From: Armillaria gallica
Lineage: Eukaryota > Basidiomycota > Agaricomycetes > Agaricales > Physalacriaceae
DNA: 64,000 nt
Assembly: GCA_037576215.1 (NCBI GenBank)
Contig: JBANDB010000010.1
Span: 868,001-932,000 of the forward strand
Direction: 5' to 3'
The notes beneath the pieces are model-generated. The model saw nothing but the letters and a program-made list of their open reading frames with translations, ran no database searches and was not told where the DNA came from. Every line of letters begins with the position of its first letter. The stretch's first letter is position 1. Position numbers and translations under genes: made by a program. Positions 11,561 to 24,319 of this stretch are shown piece after piece.

Positions 11561-12656
11561 ATGAGCTGTCCGGACTGTTATAAAGGCGCAGCCCTATCTG
11601 GTCAGCCCAAAGGAGCACTCTCGGACGTTAATGGAGCATACTTAGCTAGTAGTCCGACTGGCTCGTCCCACGCTGTGGTGCTACTGACTGATATCTTTGG
11701 TCTCGGCCTTCCCAATCCCAAGCTTCTAGCAGATTTCTTCTCAGAACAGCTGGGTTGCGATGTATGGGTTCCCGACTTGTTCGATGGTGAGATTTTTTTC
11801 TCCATTCCTGACCCTGGATGTAACTTGTTCAGGGCATGCACCCGTCAGGCCTGAGCAGATGATGATGCCTGAACGCGCAGGCCAGAGACCCTCCTTGTGG
11901 GGGTGGATAAAGATTATCTGGGTCGCATTACCCACTCTTCCGGCTATATACCGCAATAGGCCTTCAGTTACCGACCAGAGAGTTCGAAGTGTCCGTGTCT
12001 TTGGGAACTAGTAGTCGGACTTTCTGATGCTTATGACTTCTTTTAGTTTATGGATAAACTCAAATCGACGAAGAAGTATGATAAAATCGGGGCCGTAGGG
12101 TATCTAATGTTCCGGATGACCCAGTTCTCTATACTTACAGACTTTTCTCTCGGTTCAGGTACTGCTTTGGTGGAGGCACTGCCATTAGGTTTGGTGCCAC
12201 TGGGTTATTCGATACCCTTGTCATCTGCCATCCCGCCAAATTTAGTATGGATGAGCTGAAAGCCATCAAGGTCATACACTCCACTTGGCCGCTTGTTTCC
12301 ATTTAACTAGATTTATCTAGGTTCCCTCTTCTTGGGTTTGTGCTGAGGGTGCGTCAACTCATATTGCAGACAGCATACAGCTTTGATATTCCTTTAGATG
12401 ACATGATCATCAGTCATGACTTGCGACTGAAGGCAGAGGCCGCCATGGCTGAACGGAAGGACGGAGTTGCGTATGAGTTCAGAGACTATAAGGGTCAGTT
12501 CTTTCATGTCACGGGAACATCCCTATTGACATATCTGGTGAAGGAACAACCCACGGCTTTGCAGCACGCCCAAACACTGACTATCCTGAGGTGAAAGAGG
12601 CATATGAGAGCGCATTGCAGCAGACCATAGAGTGGTTCAAGAAAACATTGATTTAG
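11561..12656 (+). CDS. Dienelactone hydrolase family protein, copy 2
   Basis: Paralogue of the preceding gene with the same exon layout. Start MSCPDCYKGAALSGQPKG. Exon joins give GAVGYCFGGG (Cys nucleophile), VICHPAKFSMDELKAIK, VPSSWVCAEDDM and KGTTHGFAARPNTDYPEVKE, ending QQTIEWFKKTLI. All catalytic positions of copy 1 are kept, so both appear functional. Differences concentrate in the segment after LFDG and in the stretch after AEDDM (ISHDLRLKAEAAMAERKDG here versus a FTRAARAAAEAELAGRQG segment in copy 1), which may alter substrate choice. Intron sequences differ freely while intron positions are identical, which supports duplication of an intron-containing gene rather than retroposition. 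Confidence 0.92.
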
Positions 12657-12826
12657 AGCTCATGAAGTGACAATGACTTAGTTATCTTCCTTTCTATTCG
12701 TTGTCATTTTTTTATGTGTTACGCAACAGCAGCACTTCACCGCCAGGATCCAATAAATAGCTGCTCCAGAATGGTCGAACTAGCCGACCTTTTATAACCA
12801 ATAAGTCAGTTGAAGAACCATGCTTT

Positions 12827-14706
12827 TCACTTCTTCTCTCTAGTCATGTCATCTGTGTCCCTCCAGCTGCGCAGAAGCGTCTGCTTAATGCTTACCCCAC
12901 CATGTTCGTCCTCAGCGTGTCCATATTCTGTTTGACCCTTGACAAGTTCAGCTGCGGTGCGCCGATCTCCAGGCGCGAAAGGTTGGTTCCAGGCAGAGAA
13001 GATGAAGGAAGACGGGTCCGGCAGCGGGTGGGCGGTGATTTCATGAAGTTCTCGTTGTATAGACAAACAGAATCCGTCCAGGTCTAGGTCGTTGAGATCA
13101 TAGTTGAATGGATTCTCACTGACGGAATAATGAGTGCCCGTTCTTCTGTAGCAGTAGTGTTACGTACATTTCCTGGCCAATCTCGAGGAAACCGAGAAGA
13201 AGGAAGGATGAAAACGCCGTTCCGGGGATCGTCAAGTATTTGAAGCTGTCGAAGATTTGGAACTGCCCGAAATAGTGTCAGAGTAGGTAAGAACAAAGAG
13301 GAGATGACGAACGGGAAGGAGGAACAGGTATATCCAAAGTGACATCCGCAGGTGCATTTGATACGCAAATGGAAGTGGTGTGTTCGCGATTCGTCCGAGG
13401 TTTGTCAACGTATCTTGGAGTGCGCTAATGTTGCTGACGATGCCAGCTGCAATGCATGGTTGAAGGACGCCAGAACGCATGATATCTGTGAAATAGCTTA
13501 TCAAACAGTCAAAATCTGAAAAAGAGAAGAATATGGACAATTCGCATAATCCGACAGATAGGTTGTAATCTGTAAAGGCACATTGCTTTCTTCGATAATT
13601 GGCCGAATTTTCCTCCCGAGAGCGTTCCGCGATGCGCCTTCAATCACGCTCTTCTTCTTTCGACTGAAGGGTTTCGCGAGCCATTTAAAGATAAGAAGGA
13701 AGGGGACATAATCGTAGACACTGGTCTTTGGAGGGTTGCGAGCAGGTTTGAGGGGTCGATGACTGAAGACAGTAGGAAGAGCCTTCTCCGGATCGAAGGT
13801 CTTGGGTTTTGGCGTACGTTTCCCGAACGAGTGCCAGCCTAAGGACGACGGGGCAGGAGAGGCAGAAACACTGGCAGGGGCCGATTCCGGTCTAGGCGTG
13901 CCGTGGATTTTGTGGTCGTAGGGGTGTTCATCTTCTTCGGATGCCTGCCAGAGAGGGAGCATATCGGTGTAGCCCGTTGCCGCTTCTGACGCAAATTTGG
14001 GCAAAAACGAGATGAGAGGGTAGAGATCTTCATAATACACCCCAGTCTCTCCTCGTAGGAAGTGCTATCCAAGAGTAACAATGATTAGAGGAAAGTAGTA
14101 GCAGATATATTTCATAAGTAAATACCTTGACAGAAACAGAAAACGCTTGGATCAAGTTAATCATCGTCTTCTTTTCGATGATACTCTCGAGTGCCGTCGG
14201 CTTTGATCCACCCTGCCTCGGGGGCCTATCGTTAGGAATATGAATCCAGATCTGACGTGATGTCAGTCCCAAGGTGAGGCTTGCTCTCGAGGTCAAAACT
14301 CACCATTTGAGCAAGGTTCCTAGAAGTGATCGATATATTTGCCCACATCTTTCTTCCATCTTGGTATCTAACGGCATCTGTTAGATAACGAACTGAAGCA
14401 GAAAGGGGCGACAACGAACCTTTCGTATGCAGATGATGTCCTGAACGAAATCACCAAACCGAGGACAGTACCCAGTACAGTCAACAATTGCGGGTTAACC
14501 GCCAAAGAATGTGGTGTTTTAATAGATACGAATGTCACCACTGCGCAATATTAAACGTTAGAACGACGAAGTACTGGTGCACGAACAAAATTACTGGTTG
14601 CCACGGCGGTGAAGAAGAGCACCTCCGGCCAGATGTCGTTGATTACGGTGGCATTAAACTTCTTCAACGTCCACTTGCCACGAAGGACGGGGTTATAGGC
14701 AACCAT
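12827..14706 (-). CDS. Bestrophin-like membrane protein (UPF0187 / RFP-TM)
   Basis: Predicted plasma or organelle membrane anion channel of the bestrophin-like family. Start MVAYNPVLRGKWTLKKFN at 14706 is the standard N terminus, followed by the first membrane helix DIWPEVLFFTAVATMVTFVS. The second helix and signature read LGLVISFRTSSAYERYQDGR, matching the family's conserved FRTNxSYxRxxEGRKxW box. A later exon join at about 13539 restores TTYLSDYANYIMRSGVLQP. The third and fourth helices include MHLRMSLWIYLFLLP and a segment ending FLEIGQEM, followed after an intron by ENPFNYDLNDLDLDGFC, the cytosolic signature. Between the second and third helical regions the protein has a roughly 120-residue Ser/Pro/Lys-rich insertion (about 13940-13620) that is longer than in bacterial relatives and could be regulatory. 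Ion specificity is not readable from sequence. Confidence 0.85.
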
Positions 14707-17700
14707 TGAAAAAGGAAACCTTTTTGAGGATCGACCAGCGGGGGATTGAAGAGGAATAACAAGAGAAGAACAAGGGACACGAGATGAGGAAAGGAACGAA
14801 AGCTAATCCCGCATCTTTTTATCCATGTGAGAATTTTCCCGTGGGCGCCCATCAGCGTAACTTGAGTGTGTGATGGGTCGATGATACTCCGAATTCCCCA
14901 TGGAACATACGCAAGATGAATACACCAAAACACAACGAACCTGCTCGTCGGGGCCGTCGATTTCAAAACATTATGCTAACTAGATTTTGTGGTGAAAGGT
15001 GAAACTAAGTAGTAGTAGTAGCAGTCGTCGCAAAAGCTAGAACGAAGGAGATCACATGCCCTGTACAACGTGTAGATGTTGATCAGATACCGACGCCGCT
15101 CATTGACAACCGCCGTTCCTTAAACCTACAATGAATCAAAGTTGGGGAATCCCCTGCAGCCCGTCATCGAGAAAATACAGCCATCCTACACTTATATGAA
15201 TATTGAAACCGAAATTGCCGTTGCGGGACGATAAGTGTATCGCGCCGTCCGCTATAATGACATGGTCTGGCTGAGCAGGGTCTTGCCTTTCTAACGCCTA
15301 ATGCATCACATCGTTGGTCAACGTTTCGATGGGAGGGATATCTTGATCTCAGCCGGGATCCCCTAATTGACAGGCAGTGCGGTAAGATGTATCATGTATG
15401 ACCTGAGAAAGCGTCCAAGAGCCTCGAATCGCACGATTTAACATATATCAAACTTCAATAAGTCGTCTCGCATTGAGTCTGAGGGTAGTATGAGGTGTTG
15501 ACTACAACTGAAAACGTCTAGCTGACACTGACGGAGGATCAACACAATTGACATACCGATACTATGAAAGCTTTTTAAGGGATCCATCACTCGTCGACAG
15601 AAGGTACCCTAAATCAGCGGTTGTTCGAATCTATTCTTCGAAACCTGTGTGGGAGTTCATAGTACGGCGTACGTTGGTGAACGAATGTACTCGTGTCATG
15701 GGTTCTGGCCAGGAGGTTGTCATGAATCGTTGTTTCACAGAAGTAGAACACTCACAACGGCAGCGCCGATTCAACATCATGGCTGCTCAGTCTCTCCCAG
15801 ACGAAACTCAGGTACCAAAATCAGGGATCGTCGGCATTGAAATGTTGAAGATGTATCAGATGCTGGAAGGAAAAAAAAGCTGGAGCGCCACCAGGTGCGA
15901 TATGGAATGGAAAGTTCGAACAAGAGACTCCATATACGGAGAACATGTAGTGCGCCACCCATCGTTCTTATTCCAGCGCAAGTTGTGGGAGGCAGAGTGG
16001 GTCCGAAACAGTCCCCATTCGAAGTGGCACAGAGCATGCCTTTACTCATGAACCTTTTTAGAGGGTTTATGTACTTGGTGACAAGAGAGCGAGCGAGCGA
16101 GGAACGCAGATGTCACATCCATTTAGGTCCGCAATGTAGGTTCGTCACCGTTTGCGAACCAGGTTACCGTGCCTATGTAAGCGGCGACCTATAGCAACTG
16201 TCAAAAGTGTCCTTGCTATGTAACTTTAGCGAGGCACTAACCAAGTCGACGTGCTTCTTCAATGTGTAGAAGTGACGGATTTCTGATCCCATATCGGCCA
16301 AGGTGAAGGCTGGACATATGTAGGCTGTCTTGGGTACCACCACAAATGTGCCAACTACAAAATACTGGGGACTTGACTCCGCTGCGACCGAGTGAGATCA
16401 TGCCAGCATAGGCGCGGCGACGACCTTGATTCGGTGAAGTTGTTGATGATTATGCTTCAAGGAATATCTTAACCAAGCCAGGATAGGTTTGACGGAGGTA
16501 ATGGTATCTTACCGACAATCGGCGCTCCTTCTGCCAACATTGTTTTGCCGTCTGTCATGTTTAGAAGTATTCCGAAGGCCTGCTTCAGCCCATTTGGGGA
16601 TGGCGATACACCTATCTCTTCAGAGTAAGAACGAGGAGCTGGAACTTGTAGGGCTTCTTAGACGCCACGGAAACCTGATGAGCGGGAGATGATCTGTAGA
16701 GCAAGCATTAGGCACTATAAAGTCACATTTTTTTCTGGCAGGACAATCATTAAATTGCTGCGTCGTTGGTGAGAATACTGGGTTAGGGACAGTTACATAA
16801 GGGATCGAGCTTGAAGATGAGCACCTCATTATAAGTCGAAATCTCTTCGCTCGTTAGTCAATCGTAGATTTATGCTCGCACGCCTCCACCATAAGCTTCG
16901 AAAGTTGAGAACACGGGGTAAAAGATGCGTTTTGATGACAGCGAAATCATTGGAGGAACAGATCTGGGCCCAAACCTTGTTATGTTGTCCTAACAAGTGG
17001 TGTGGAGGTTAATCGAGGTATCGGCAGCTCGGTCCGAAATACCGACTGCGGACACCTTCCAGTGGGAGCCCACAATGGGCTAGTGGATATCTCTCCGAAC
17101 AACCTCGGAGGTTCATCGTGAAATCCTGGGTGCCATCGCCTGATCCTGCATTGGATTCCGTGTTATAGGCGACGACGAGTACATGGCAACTTGAAGAGCT
17201 GAAAGCAGTGAATAACTGCGTCGGAAAAAAAGGGTACCAACTCCCGAGCCATTTTCTCTGCGGGATCATCCATTCTTTTGGGATTCGCCCAGCCGTCGCC
17301 CTTCCTCCGCTAAGACTTTCCTGCGTTCGGGGCTACAACGTCAAGATGCGGGGAGCGTGTTCCGTATTGTAGAGTCGGCCAGAGTTCTTATGGCATGACG
17401 TGGAGGAAGCCGACCTCAATAAGTAATGCGTCATGAAGGAGAAAATACCGCTTGGTCATACTTCCGGGTGCGTATCAAAGTGAAGACGTTGATAGATGGG
17501 TGCTTTTGCGGTATGGGTATCCAGAGGAGTTAGAAGATGGGATACTGGTTCTGAAGCCGGGGCGTGTTTCGAATTCATAGATAAGCTACATTGAGAGGAA
17601 TGGGTTCTAATGATGGAGATGCGCCAAAACCCATTTGTCCGGATGGGTCCATCGCCCATATACCATCCTGTCGCGGCGAAGACGAGTGTAGGTCAAAGAC

Positions 17701-20700
17701 ACTGGAGCAGTCGACCTCAGCCAGGAGACAGGCAAGTACTACGCATGAAGAGAAGCCTCAGAAGAAGGCAGTAATAACAGGCAGTACCCTTGCTTCTTCA
17801 CGATGATTTACGCAACTATCCGGAAGCAGGATATATCTTTGACTCCACAGCAAGACGTTTTCATCCTGATAAACGTCCATTCCTCTCGTAAGTTTCAAGA
17901 ACAGATGGACTCCTACGAAGGCGTCACAGGAGAAATGAGCACATGCAAAGAAGACGTACATGCGCGCTAAACAAAAGAGAGGCAATTCGCTTTTCGGCAT
18001 CGACAGATCAAGGTTAAGTGGAACCAATGCTCTAGAACCACCAGGTATTCCTTGCAACACGTCGTCAGCCCGATGGCCGGTTCGTCGTCGCCAAATCTGG
18101 ACCAATATGGGCAATAGGTATTAAGGAATCACTTGGTTTTGAAATTCTTTGCTACGTCCGCGTCAGGTGTCGAAACGTAGTATTAAAAAGATAACGACTA
18201 GACAGTGACCAGGCTTCGCGTGGCATCACCAAGATGGCTGGGTATTTCATCGGCCCATGATGCATCGACGGACCTCAAAGAAGACACAAGGAAGCTAAAA
18301 GACTCTGAAAACTTTCGGACCGAATGGTGGATCCTGACGCGTAGTCCCCATGGTAAGGAGCGTGAATATGACAGCTGCGATACAACAGAATGAAGTACTA
18401 GGACCAGTTGGTCGTGCAGTCGTGGTAGTAGTTCGAGAAGACGGCGATTCTCGGTTGACTTTTTTGGCAGCGTCAGCGTGACCGTCGAATGCACTGCCAC
18501 CATCCGAGCTTCTTCGACCACCAACTTTCTGTGAAATGCGATGGGTAAATGCACAAGGCGGTATTCATCCCACGACAAGATACAAATAGGTTCCTGCATT
18601 TTCGGATCTTTTCCCCTTTGTGACTGGGTACTTGTCCGAAATTGTACGCGTCTTCTGGACGAGGTACCAGCCTTTTCAAGGTCCTAACGGGTTTCTACTG
18701 CTAAACGCCTAGTGCCATACTAATACGGCATATAGCTAATGTACTAAATGATACATAATCATTCAAGAGTTACCGCCCAAATTTCTCGGAGATTACCGTC
18801 TTGCTTGAGGAGGCTGTCTAGGGCCGCCTGCTTCCTCATTTCAAGACTTCCACGATGCTGTTGTGTTCCATTCTGATGCATTTATGCGTCCGCCAGTCAA
18901 CTTGAATAACCATGCGCAAACCCCCATGCAATGGGCTGTGACCTCAAATTTGAACATTAATTATTCAGTTTCCGGGTATGTTGGATTTAGTTGGCAATGT
19001 CACTATGCTAATTATGAAAGTGTATTTTCCGTTAGATTCAAGCAGGGTTGCATTTTTTTGTCGGCACCATTTCTTTGTGGCAACTTCCCACCCTCCCGCA
19101 CCCCGTACGGTTAGGGTGCTAAGATATTTCCGTCGAATCGGCTCTCCCATGCGTCATTGGGCGGCTCTGTATGGCCATACACTGACGAAGGGCTGCTGTT
19201 GTATTGAATATTGAAGGCCCGCCAAACAGCAACCCATCATTGTGCATTCATCATGATTTCCGTACGCCATACACACTAGCACTAAAGATTATCACTTACT
19301 CCTTGGGTATTAGTTCCTTACATGCATGTGCGCCGGGTGACGTGAGCTCGCTTGAGCAACACGCAAAATATTTCTGCCTGTAATATTGCCGTACATGGCG
19401 ATGCCCTGGACGTCCATCGCGTCGCATACCTTTTACTAACGGGTGGGACATTAATCGCACAATCTGGCGATTATTCTCGTGCGTTCTTCTAGAAGGTGAC
19501 TACTAAACAGCCTGGCTAGAGGATTATAGTGAGACTGGTATGTACAACTAACGCAAGTCGGAGGCCCATACTCTTCCTTCTCCACAGGATATCTTTCACG
19601 GTCCTCATGCTAACACACCCTCACTTATAGAATATTGGAGGTTCTGCTCGCAAGTCCAGCCTCCCTCAATATCACTGCAAGTCGATCCTTCTCACGACCT
19701 TAAATAACCCTGAGACGAACGCTATTCATATCCACTGCTTTAGGTTCGCATCATTTTCTCAATGGTTCTCCTTCGATGTATGTAACATGATAACGAGCAC
19801 ATCCAGGATTCATTTGGCATGAGTAAGATGGTGTTCTCTATGGAGAATGAAGAACATCTGGTATTGTATACCTACCTTCTCTCCGATGAACTTGATGAGC
19901 AGAAAGCAGAAAGGCCCACCGGCTATTTTATCTCGGTGCGTGTCTGTCCTGATTGTCGTTGCCACAATAATCATTCTGTAACGTTCCTTCTCAATATTAC
20001 GATTGAAGATGACGCCGTCTCCTCTGCTTCGTTTACCGGAATCGACCGTCATTCGGCCCCAAGCTGGTCGTGAAGCCATTCCGATCACACATCCAAACAT
20101 ATCCTGATATGTGTGATATCTAGACATCTTGACTGTCACGGCCGTATATGGCACTTACTGCCATGCTTCCCAAGACAACTTTGGGTCTTTATTCAGCGCG
20201 GTTTCCGGTGACGTGAAGGAAGACACGGTGGAGCTCGAGCCTCGTCTTTTCGGTTTTACATCATATCTCGTGTCATCACTTCGCACCTCGCGCGTGTCAG
20301 GCGCAAAGTGTTATCTGCGGAGACTTCGGCGGTAGCATAGGTCCTTATAGGACTCGCAAACTGTGCACGGGGCGATGGGCTTGGGCGTGACCGAAGAACA
20401 CCCGGAACCGAGGTGGTTTTCCTGTAGAAGCTGCAACAATGTGACGGAACAAACGGGAAAATATGGCTTAATTCGACTCCCAAAGTACGTTATTTCGTTG
20501 GACGGTGGCTGAACTTTGCTAATGTGGAGTGACTCTATTGAAAACCGATTATCGGATAGGCCAAGTACGATGGTTTGTATGCTCCCATCTTGCTCGATGG
20601 AGCTCTATTCAACTAGGCAATTTCTAGTCACCAAGGTAACTCCTTCAGGACGCAGGGACTCCCTCGTAGACCTTAGCGTGTGCCCGAGAATCTCACAATG

Positions 20701-21797
20701 TCACTGACATGCCTTCTGGGCGTGGTAACGCGAACGTGCCGCGGCTGTTATCCTTCCAATGGGTCTTCTACAAGCATTTCAGCAAGGAAGGCGAAGCGAG
20801 GCAAGGCTTACCTGCACCTTATATGAAAGACAAATAATTCTAATATGGAATCTACTTTGTTCTGGATACCGCAGCGGTTTGACATTGTCTTAACATAGCG
20901 ACAAACACGCAATGAAGCCCATACTGTGTCTCGGAGGCTTTTACTAAAGTTCAGCAATATCTTGTGCTGTAAATCTCTATCAGCTGACCCGGGTGCCATT
21001 TTCCCTGGTCCGCTTCATTACCGGAAGTCTCATGGAGTTCGGAGAGCATCGGACGCTAGAGGACTGGTCCTGCGTGCATTGTTTTTCATCTTCACGTTTA
21101 CGGTACTCTCAATTCCTCCAATGAAGTGCCGAGGGCTCGCAGCGCCACGCAACCTTTTGGTGACAGACAGAAAGAGTCGCGGCAAGAATGTGCATATGTA
21201 CCTGATCAATCAACAGATTTGCCTACACGTCCTCGTGCCCCGTAGTCAATGAAATACCTAAAGGCGAAAGACCAACCCAAACAATGGTGTGGTATTTCCT
21301 TTTCGCGTCATTTCTTTTAATTCAGTTGACCTTATGCGGCGGAGCAATCATGGCAGCCACGGTCCTTCTTTTCAATCAAATCTGGGGTTTCCGTTGTTCG
21401 TTTTTTTTCTCCAAATCGTTTCAGCCATGTTTTGATCTGCCGGGAGACCTGCTGTATGAGAGTAATAGAAGATCTTCCATATTCCAAAAACTCCGGTTAG
21501 GTATATGTGGGTATCTGCGTTTTTTTATTAATTGACTTGTTCAATGTACGCAATGTATGTATTCGATGCTATGTATTACTTTGCTTTCAACTGCCAAAAT
21601 TAGTCTCGTACACCGCCGTGAGTAGCATGCCAAACCATAAACAGGGATGTGAAAAGATATGTAGATGCCCAAAGGATAATGCGTGGTAATAATTATGAAC
21701 TTGATGAAGAGGTATCACGAAATCGTCCGAGGTCGAAGATGCTGATAAATGATGAAACTAAAGATTATTACAAGGTGAAGGGCGAACGGTTCGTATA
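14707..21797. other. 7 kb gene-poor interval
   Basis: Longest stretch without a supportable gene. The longest open frame is 15548-16051 on plus (167 residues, non-ATG start, no recognisable domain). Minus frames at 18599-18198 and 18114-17758 and plus frames at 17803-17970 and 18205-18393 have partly protein-like composition but contain no motif I know and do not join cleanly. I see no terminal inverted repeats, long terminal repeats, reverse transcriptase or transposase motif, tRNA or rRNA. A short AGT microsatellite sits near 15007-15022. It may hold decayed gene or transposon relics, or long noncoding RNAs. Confidence 0.4.
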
Positions 21798-24319
21798 TCA
21801 CGCCATCAATGACAAAAATTTGGGATGTTCGTATAACGGTAGATATGCATTGAGGTGGATGAGCGCCAGCCGGGATATTTTCTCCGCGAGGGTACGAATC
21901 TCCTCGGCTAGAGGTTCCATACCGGTGGCCGTTCCGATATTCACGGTCGACCGTGAAGTGGAGGAAATCATCGAGAAGAAATCAACCGACGACAGCTGTC
22001 CAGTTGAAGAGTCCCTGCCGGGATAGCAGAGAGCGACGACGGCATTAAATACGACGTCCCGAAGGCGGTTACGGAGCAGTATCGTTAGTTGAGAGTTGGG
22101 TTGAATATTGAGATCTGCCCATTTTTGAGCAACACTGAGGGTTCGCTCGTCTGGAGGGGGCCCAATAAGTAAACATGTAGGCGGCAAGCGAGATGAGGGC
22201 GACGGCGAAGGTGAAGATGCGGGCGATGGCGAAGGTGATGGAAATGGAGGTGGCGCTGGTGACATTGGAGATGAGGGTGCTGATATTGGTGATGATAATG
22301 TAGGTGAGAAAACAGATGATAAATAAGTTTTGTTTTGACTTTCTTTAGCTCGCATGGCAATCTGCAGGACAACATCCTGTTTTACACGTAGCCATTTTTC
22401 TTCTTTGTCACTGGAAGGCTCGAGGAAACAGTAACCGATGTGAGAGGATCCGATATCCCGAATTTCATTTTTGAGCTTCACTAAAAACGCCTCGTCGACC
22501 TTGGGAGTTTGTTGGTGCGGATGCGGAGTTACGGCGCCGTTTACCGAGCACAGCAACTGTCGGTAAAGAAGCAGAAACATGAACATTGCTGTCAAATCAG
22601 CAACATCTGCGCTAAGCAACACCAGGCGGTTGTTATCGAGATAACACGTTTCTGGGAAGCCCGGAAGAGGAGCGGTAGGCGATGTCGGAGGTGTCGAAGA
22701 AGGACTAGGCAATGATGTCGGGGAAACGCGTGTCGGCGGATTAAAAATAAGATCAGTAAGACCTTTGAGGGCAGCGATGTAAATTTGTTGATTTCGTTTC
22801 AGTTGAGGGTATTTGAGGCCATCTGAATATGATGGGTGAGAAAGAACAGCTGTTCGGGAAAGCATAGACGAGTGCGATCGCCATATCCATTCCCGGGTCA
22901 CAGTCAAGGAAGAATACAGTTTGAGACCTTTAAAGGCCTTGAGTTCCCAATGACCTGACGTTCGCTTGAGATATGGACGCAATGTTTGCAGCTGATGGTT
23001 CGCGATGTCCTAATGAGAAGCTGGTGTTAGAATATGAATTGGAAAAATAATGCGGCGGCTAACCAATTTCATGAGTTCTAAGATGTCCATACAAAGCCGA
23101 ATAGCCTTGATAGGATCCGCCTTGCCGATCTGGCTGCCAGGTTTGCACGCTTCAGCCGCCTCGACCATGCCATCTACAGCCTGGTCCCTTATGGGAGCGC
23201 AGTGGGCTTTGAGCGTGGAACCAATAGCGCGGAACAATCCCGAAGGGTCGAAAACCCGATGCTTAAGCTCTTGCTCGATGAGTGACGGATCGAATATAGA
23301 GCGAATGTGGCTGGCCTGGGCCGTATGTTCCTGGATCTGGGATTTGAAGGATCCAGGATTTACGTACATGCCAGATATACTTGAGAGGGGTTGTAGAACG
23401 AGAAGAAGGACCTCTAGAAATTCTGAAAGGAGTGGCCGAATGCGGGACGGCATTCGCAGCGTTACAACACGAAGAGAAGGTGAAAGGACGGAGACCGGGA
23501 TATCAGAAGGCGAAGAATGCTGGCAAGCACAAACGACGGGTAAATGAGGCTGACCATGCACGTCGAAGGATATGCATGTGCAACCTGACTCAAGTTCCTG
23601 AGTTACTGCATTCCAGTACTTTTCAGAAAGCTCGCGTTTCCGTCTGCTGCCTGTTGGTCGGAAATGAAGACCGGAATCAAACAGCAAGTCGTGCCCTGTA
23701 TGAAATCGACTGGTTGAGAAAGCATATAGTGCAACAGATGTAATTACGCACGAAGTTGTGGGCTGCGAAGAATGACGTCGAGATCCAACTCCTTCAGACT
23801 CTGTCTGTTGACAAGGGGCAGCTGGGGCGGTATATGCGCTGAATCCGGTTCTATATGAATGGGTTGAACAGCATCAGCGAGCTGTGGCAGCCGCGAGACA
23901 CATTTCGCGACCACAGGGGTGTCTCTAAGGTGAAGGAGAGAACCCGTCGACGGCCCAGGATCTGCACCGCATACAATGCCGAGGTCCTCGACGTCGCTGC
24001 CATATCTATCAATTGGCGGCGGCTTTGCTGGGGGCATTTTGACTGGAAATTTCCGTGCCAACGCGAGACGCCTGGATGGCATTGCCCTTGGAGGCATCTT
24101 GGCTGTCTCGTGGCGAGGGCGTTTCGCAGGGCTGGTGTCTCCCGTATCCCAGATGGCGCCTGTGCGCAACCAGGACTGTCGTGGGGCATTACAGGATACT
24201 CCTGAGGGGGGCTGGTCGACGAGCATGGCGTCAACTACAGCGTCGGTCGACGAGGAATCCTGGTCGTCACTGTCGGCCTTGCGCTTGCGGTTGTAAGGAA
24301 AGCCATGGGGATCGTCCAT
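21798..24319 (-). CDS. SOK1: Tcp11/Sok1 family protein
   Basis: T-complex protein 11 domain protein; the yeast member Sok1 is a multicopy suppressor of protein kinase A loss and acts in cAMP signalling and nutrient response. Three exons: 24319 to about 23752, about 23711-23053, and about 22998-21798, roughly 810 residues. Start MDDPHGFPYNRKRKADSDD has a basic, possibly nuclear-localising cluster. The first intron junction gives SPQLRHDLLFDSGLHFRPT. The conserved domain begins there and continues through SEKYWNAVTQELESGCTC and DPIKAIRLCMDILELMKL, then DIANHQLQTLRPYLK and YLDNNRLVLLSADVADLTAM. Two low-complexity Ser/Pro/Thr stretches interrupt the domain: one near 22740-22650, and one near 22300-22170 with a repeated SPSP pattern. 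One or both could contain an unspliced in-frame intron. The protein ends with the typical hydrophobic LALIHLNAYLPLYEHPKFL. Confidence 0.85.
22170..22320 (-). repeat. Ser/Pro low-complexity coding repeat
   Basis: Within the Tcp11 gene, hexamer-like TCGCCx/CCATCx units encode a run of alternating Ser and Pro (PSPSPSPASSPSPSPSS). Such tracts expand and contract by slippage and are usually disordered. Confidence 0.7.

Noticed and set aside
14664..14966. 100-residue minus frame with a hydrophobic stretch upstream of the bestrophin-like gene
   Set aside because: It overlaps the true start in another frame and has no motif; the MVAYNPVLRGKW start fits the family.
15548..16051. 167-residue plus open frame
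   Set aside because: No ATG at the start, no recognisable domain and no splicing support; recorded only as part of the gene-poor interval.
22085..22375. Histidine-rich minus-strand frame (HHLRHRPHLHLRRRPHL)
   Set aside because: It is an alternate frame of the Ser/Pro repeat of the Tcp11 gene.
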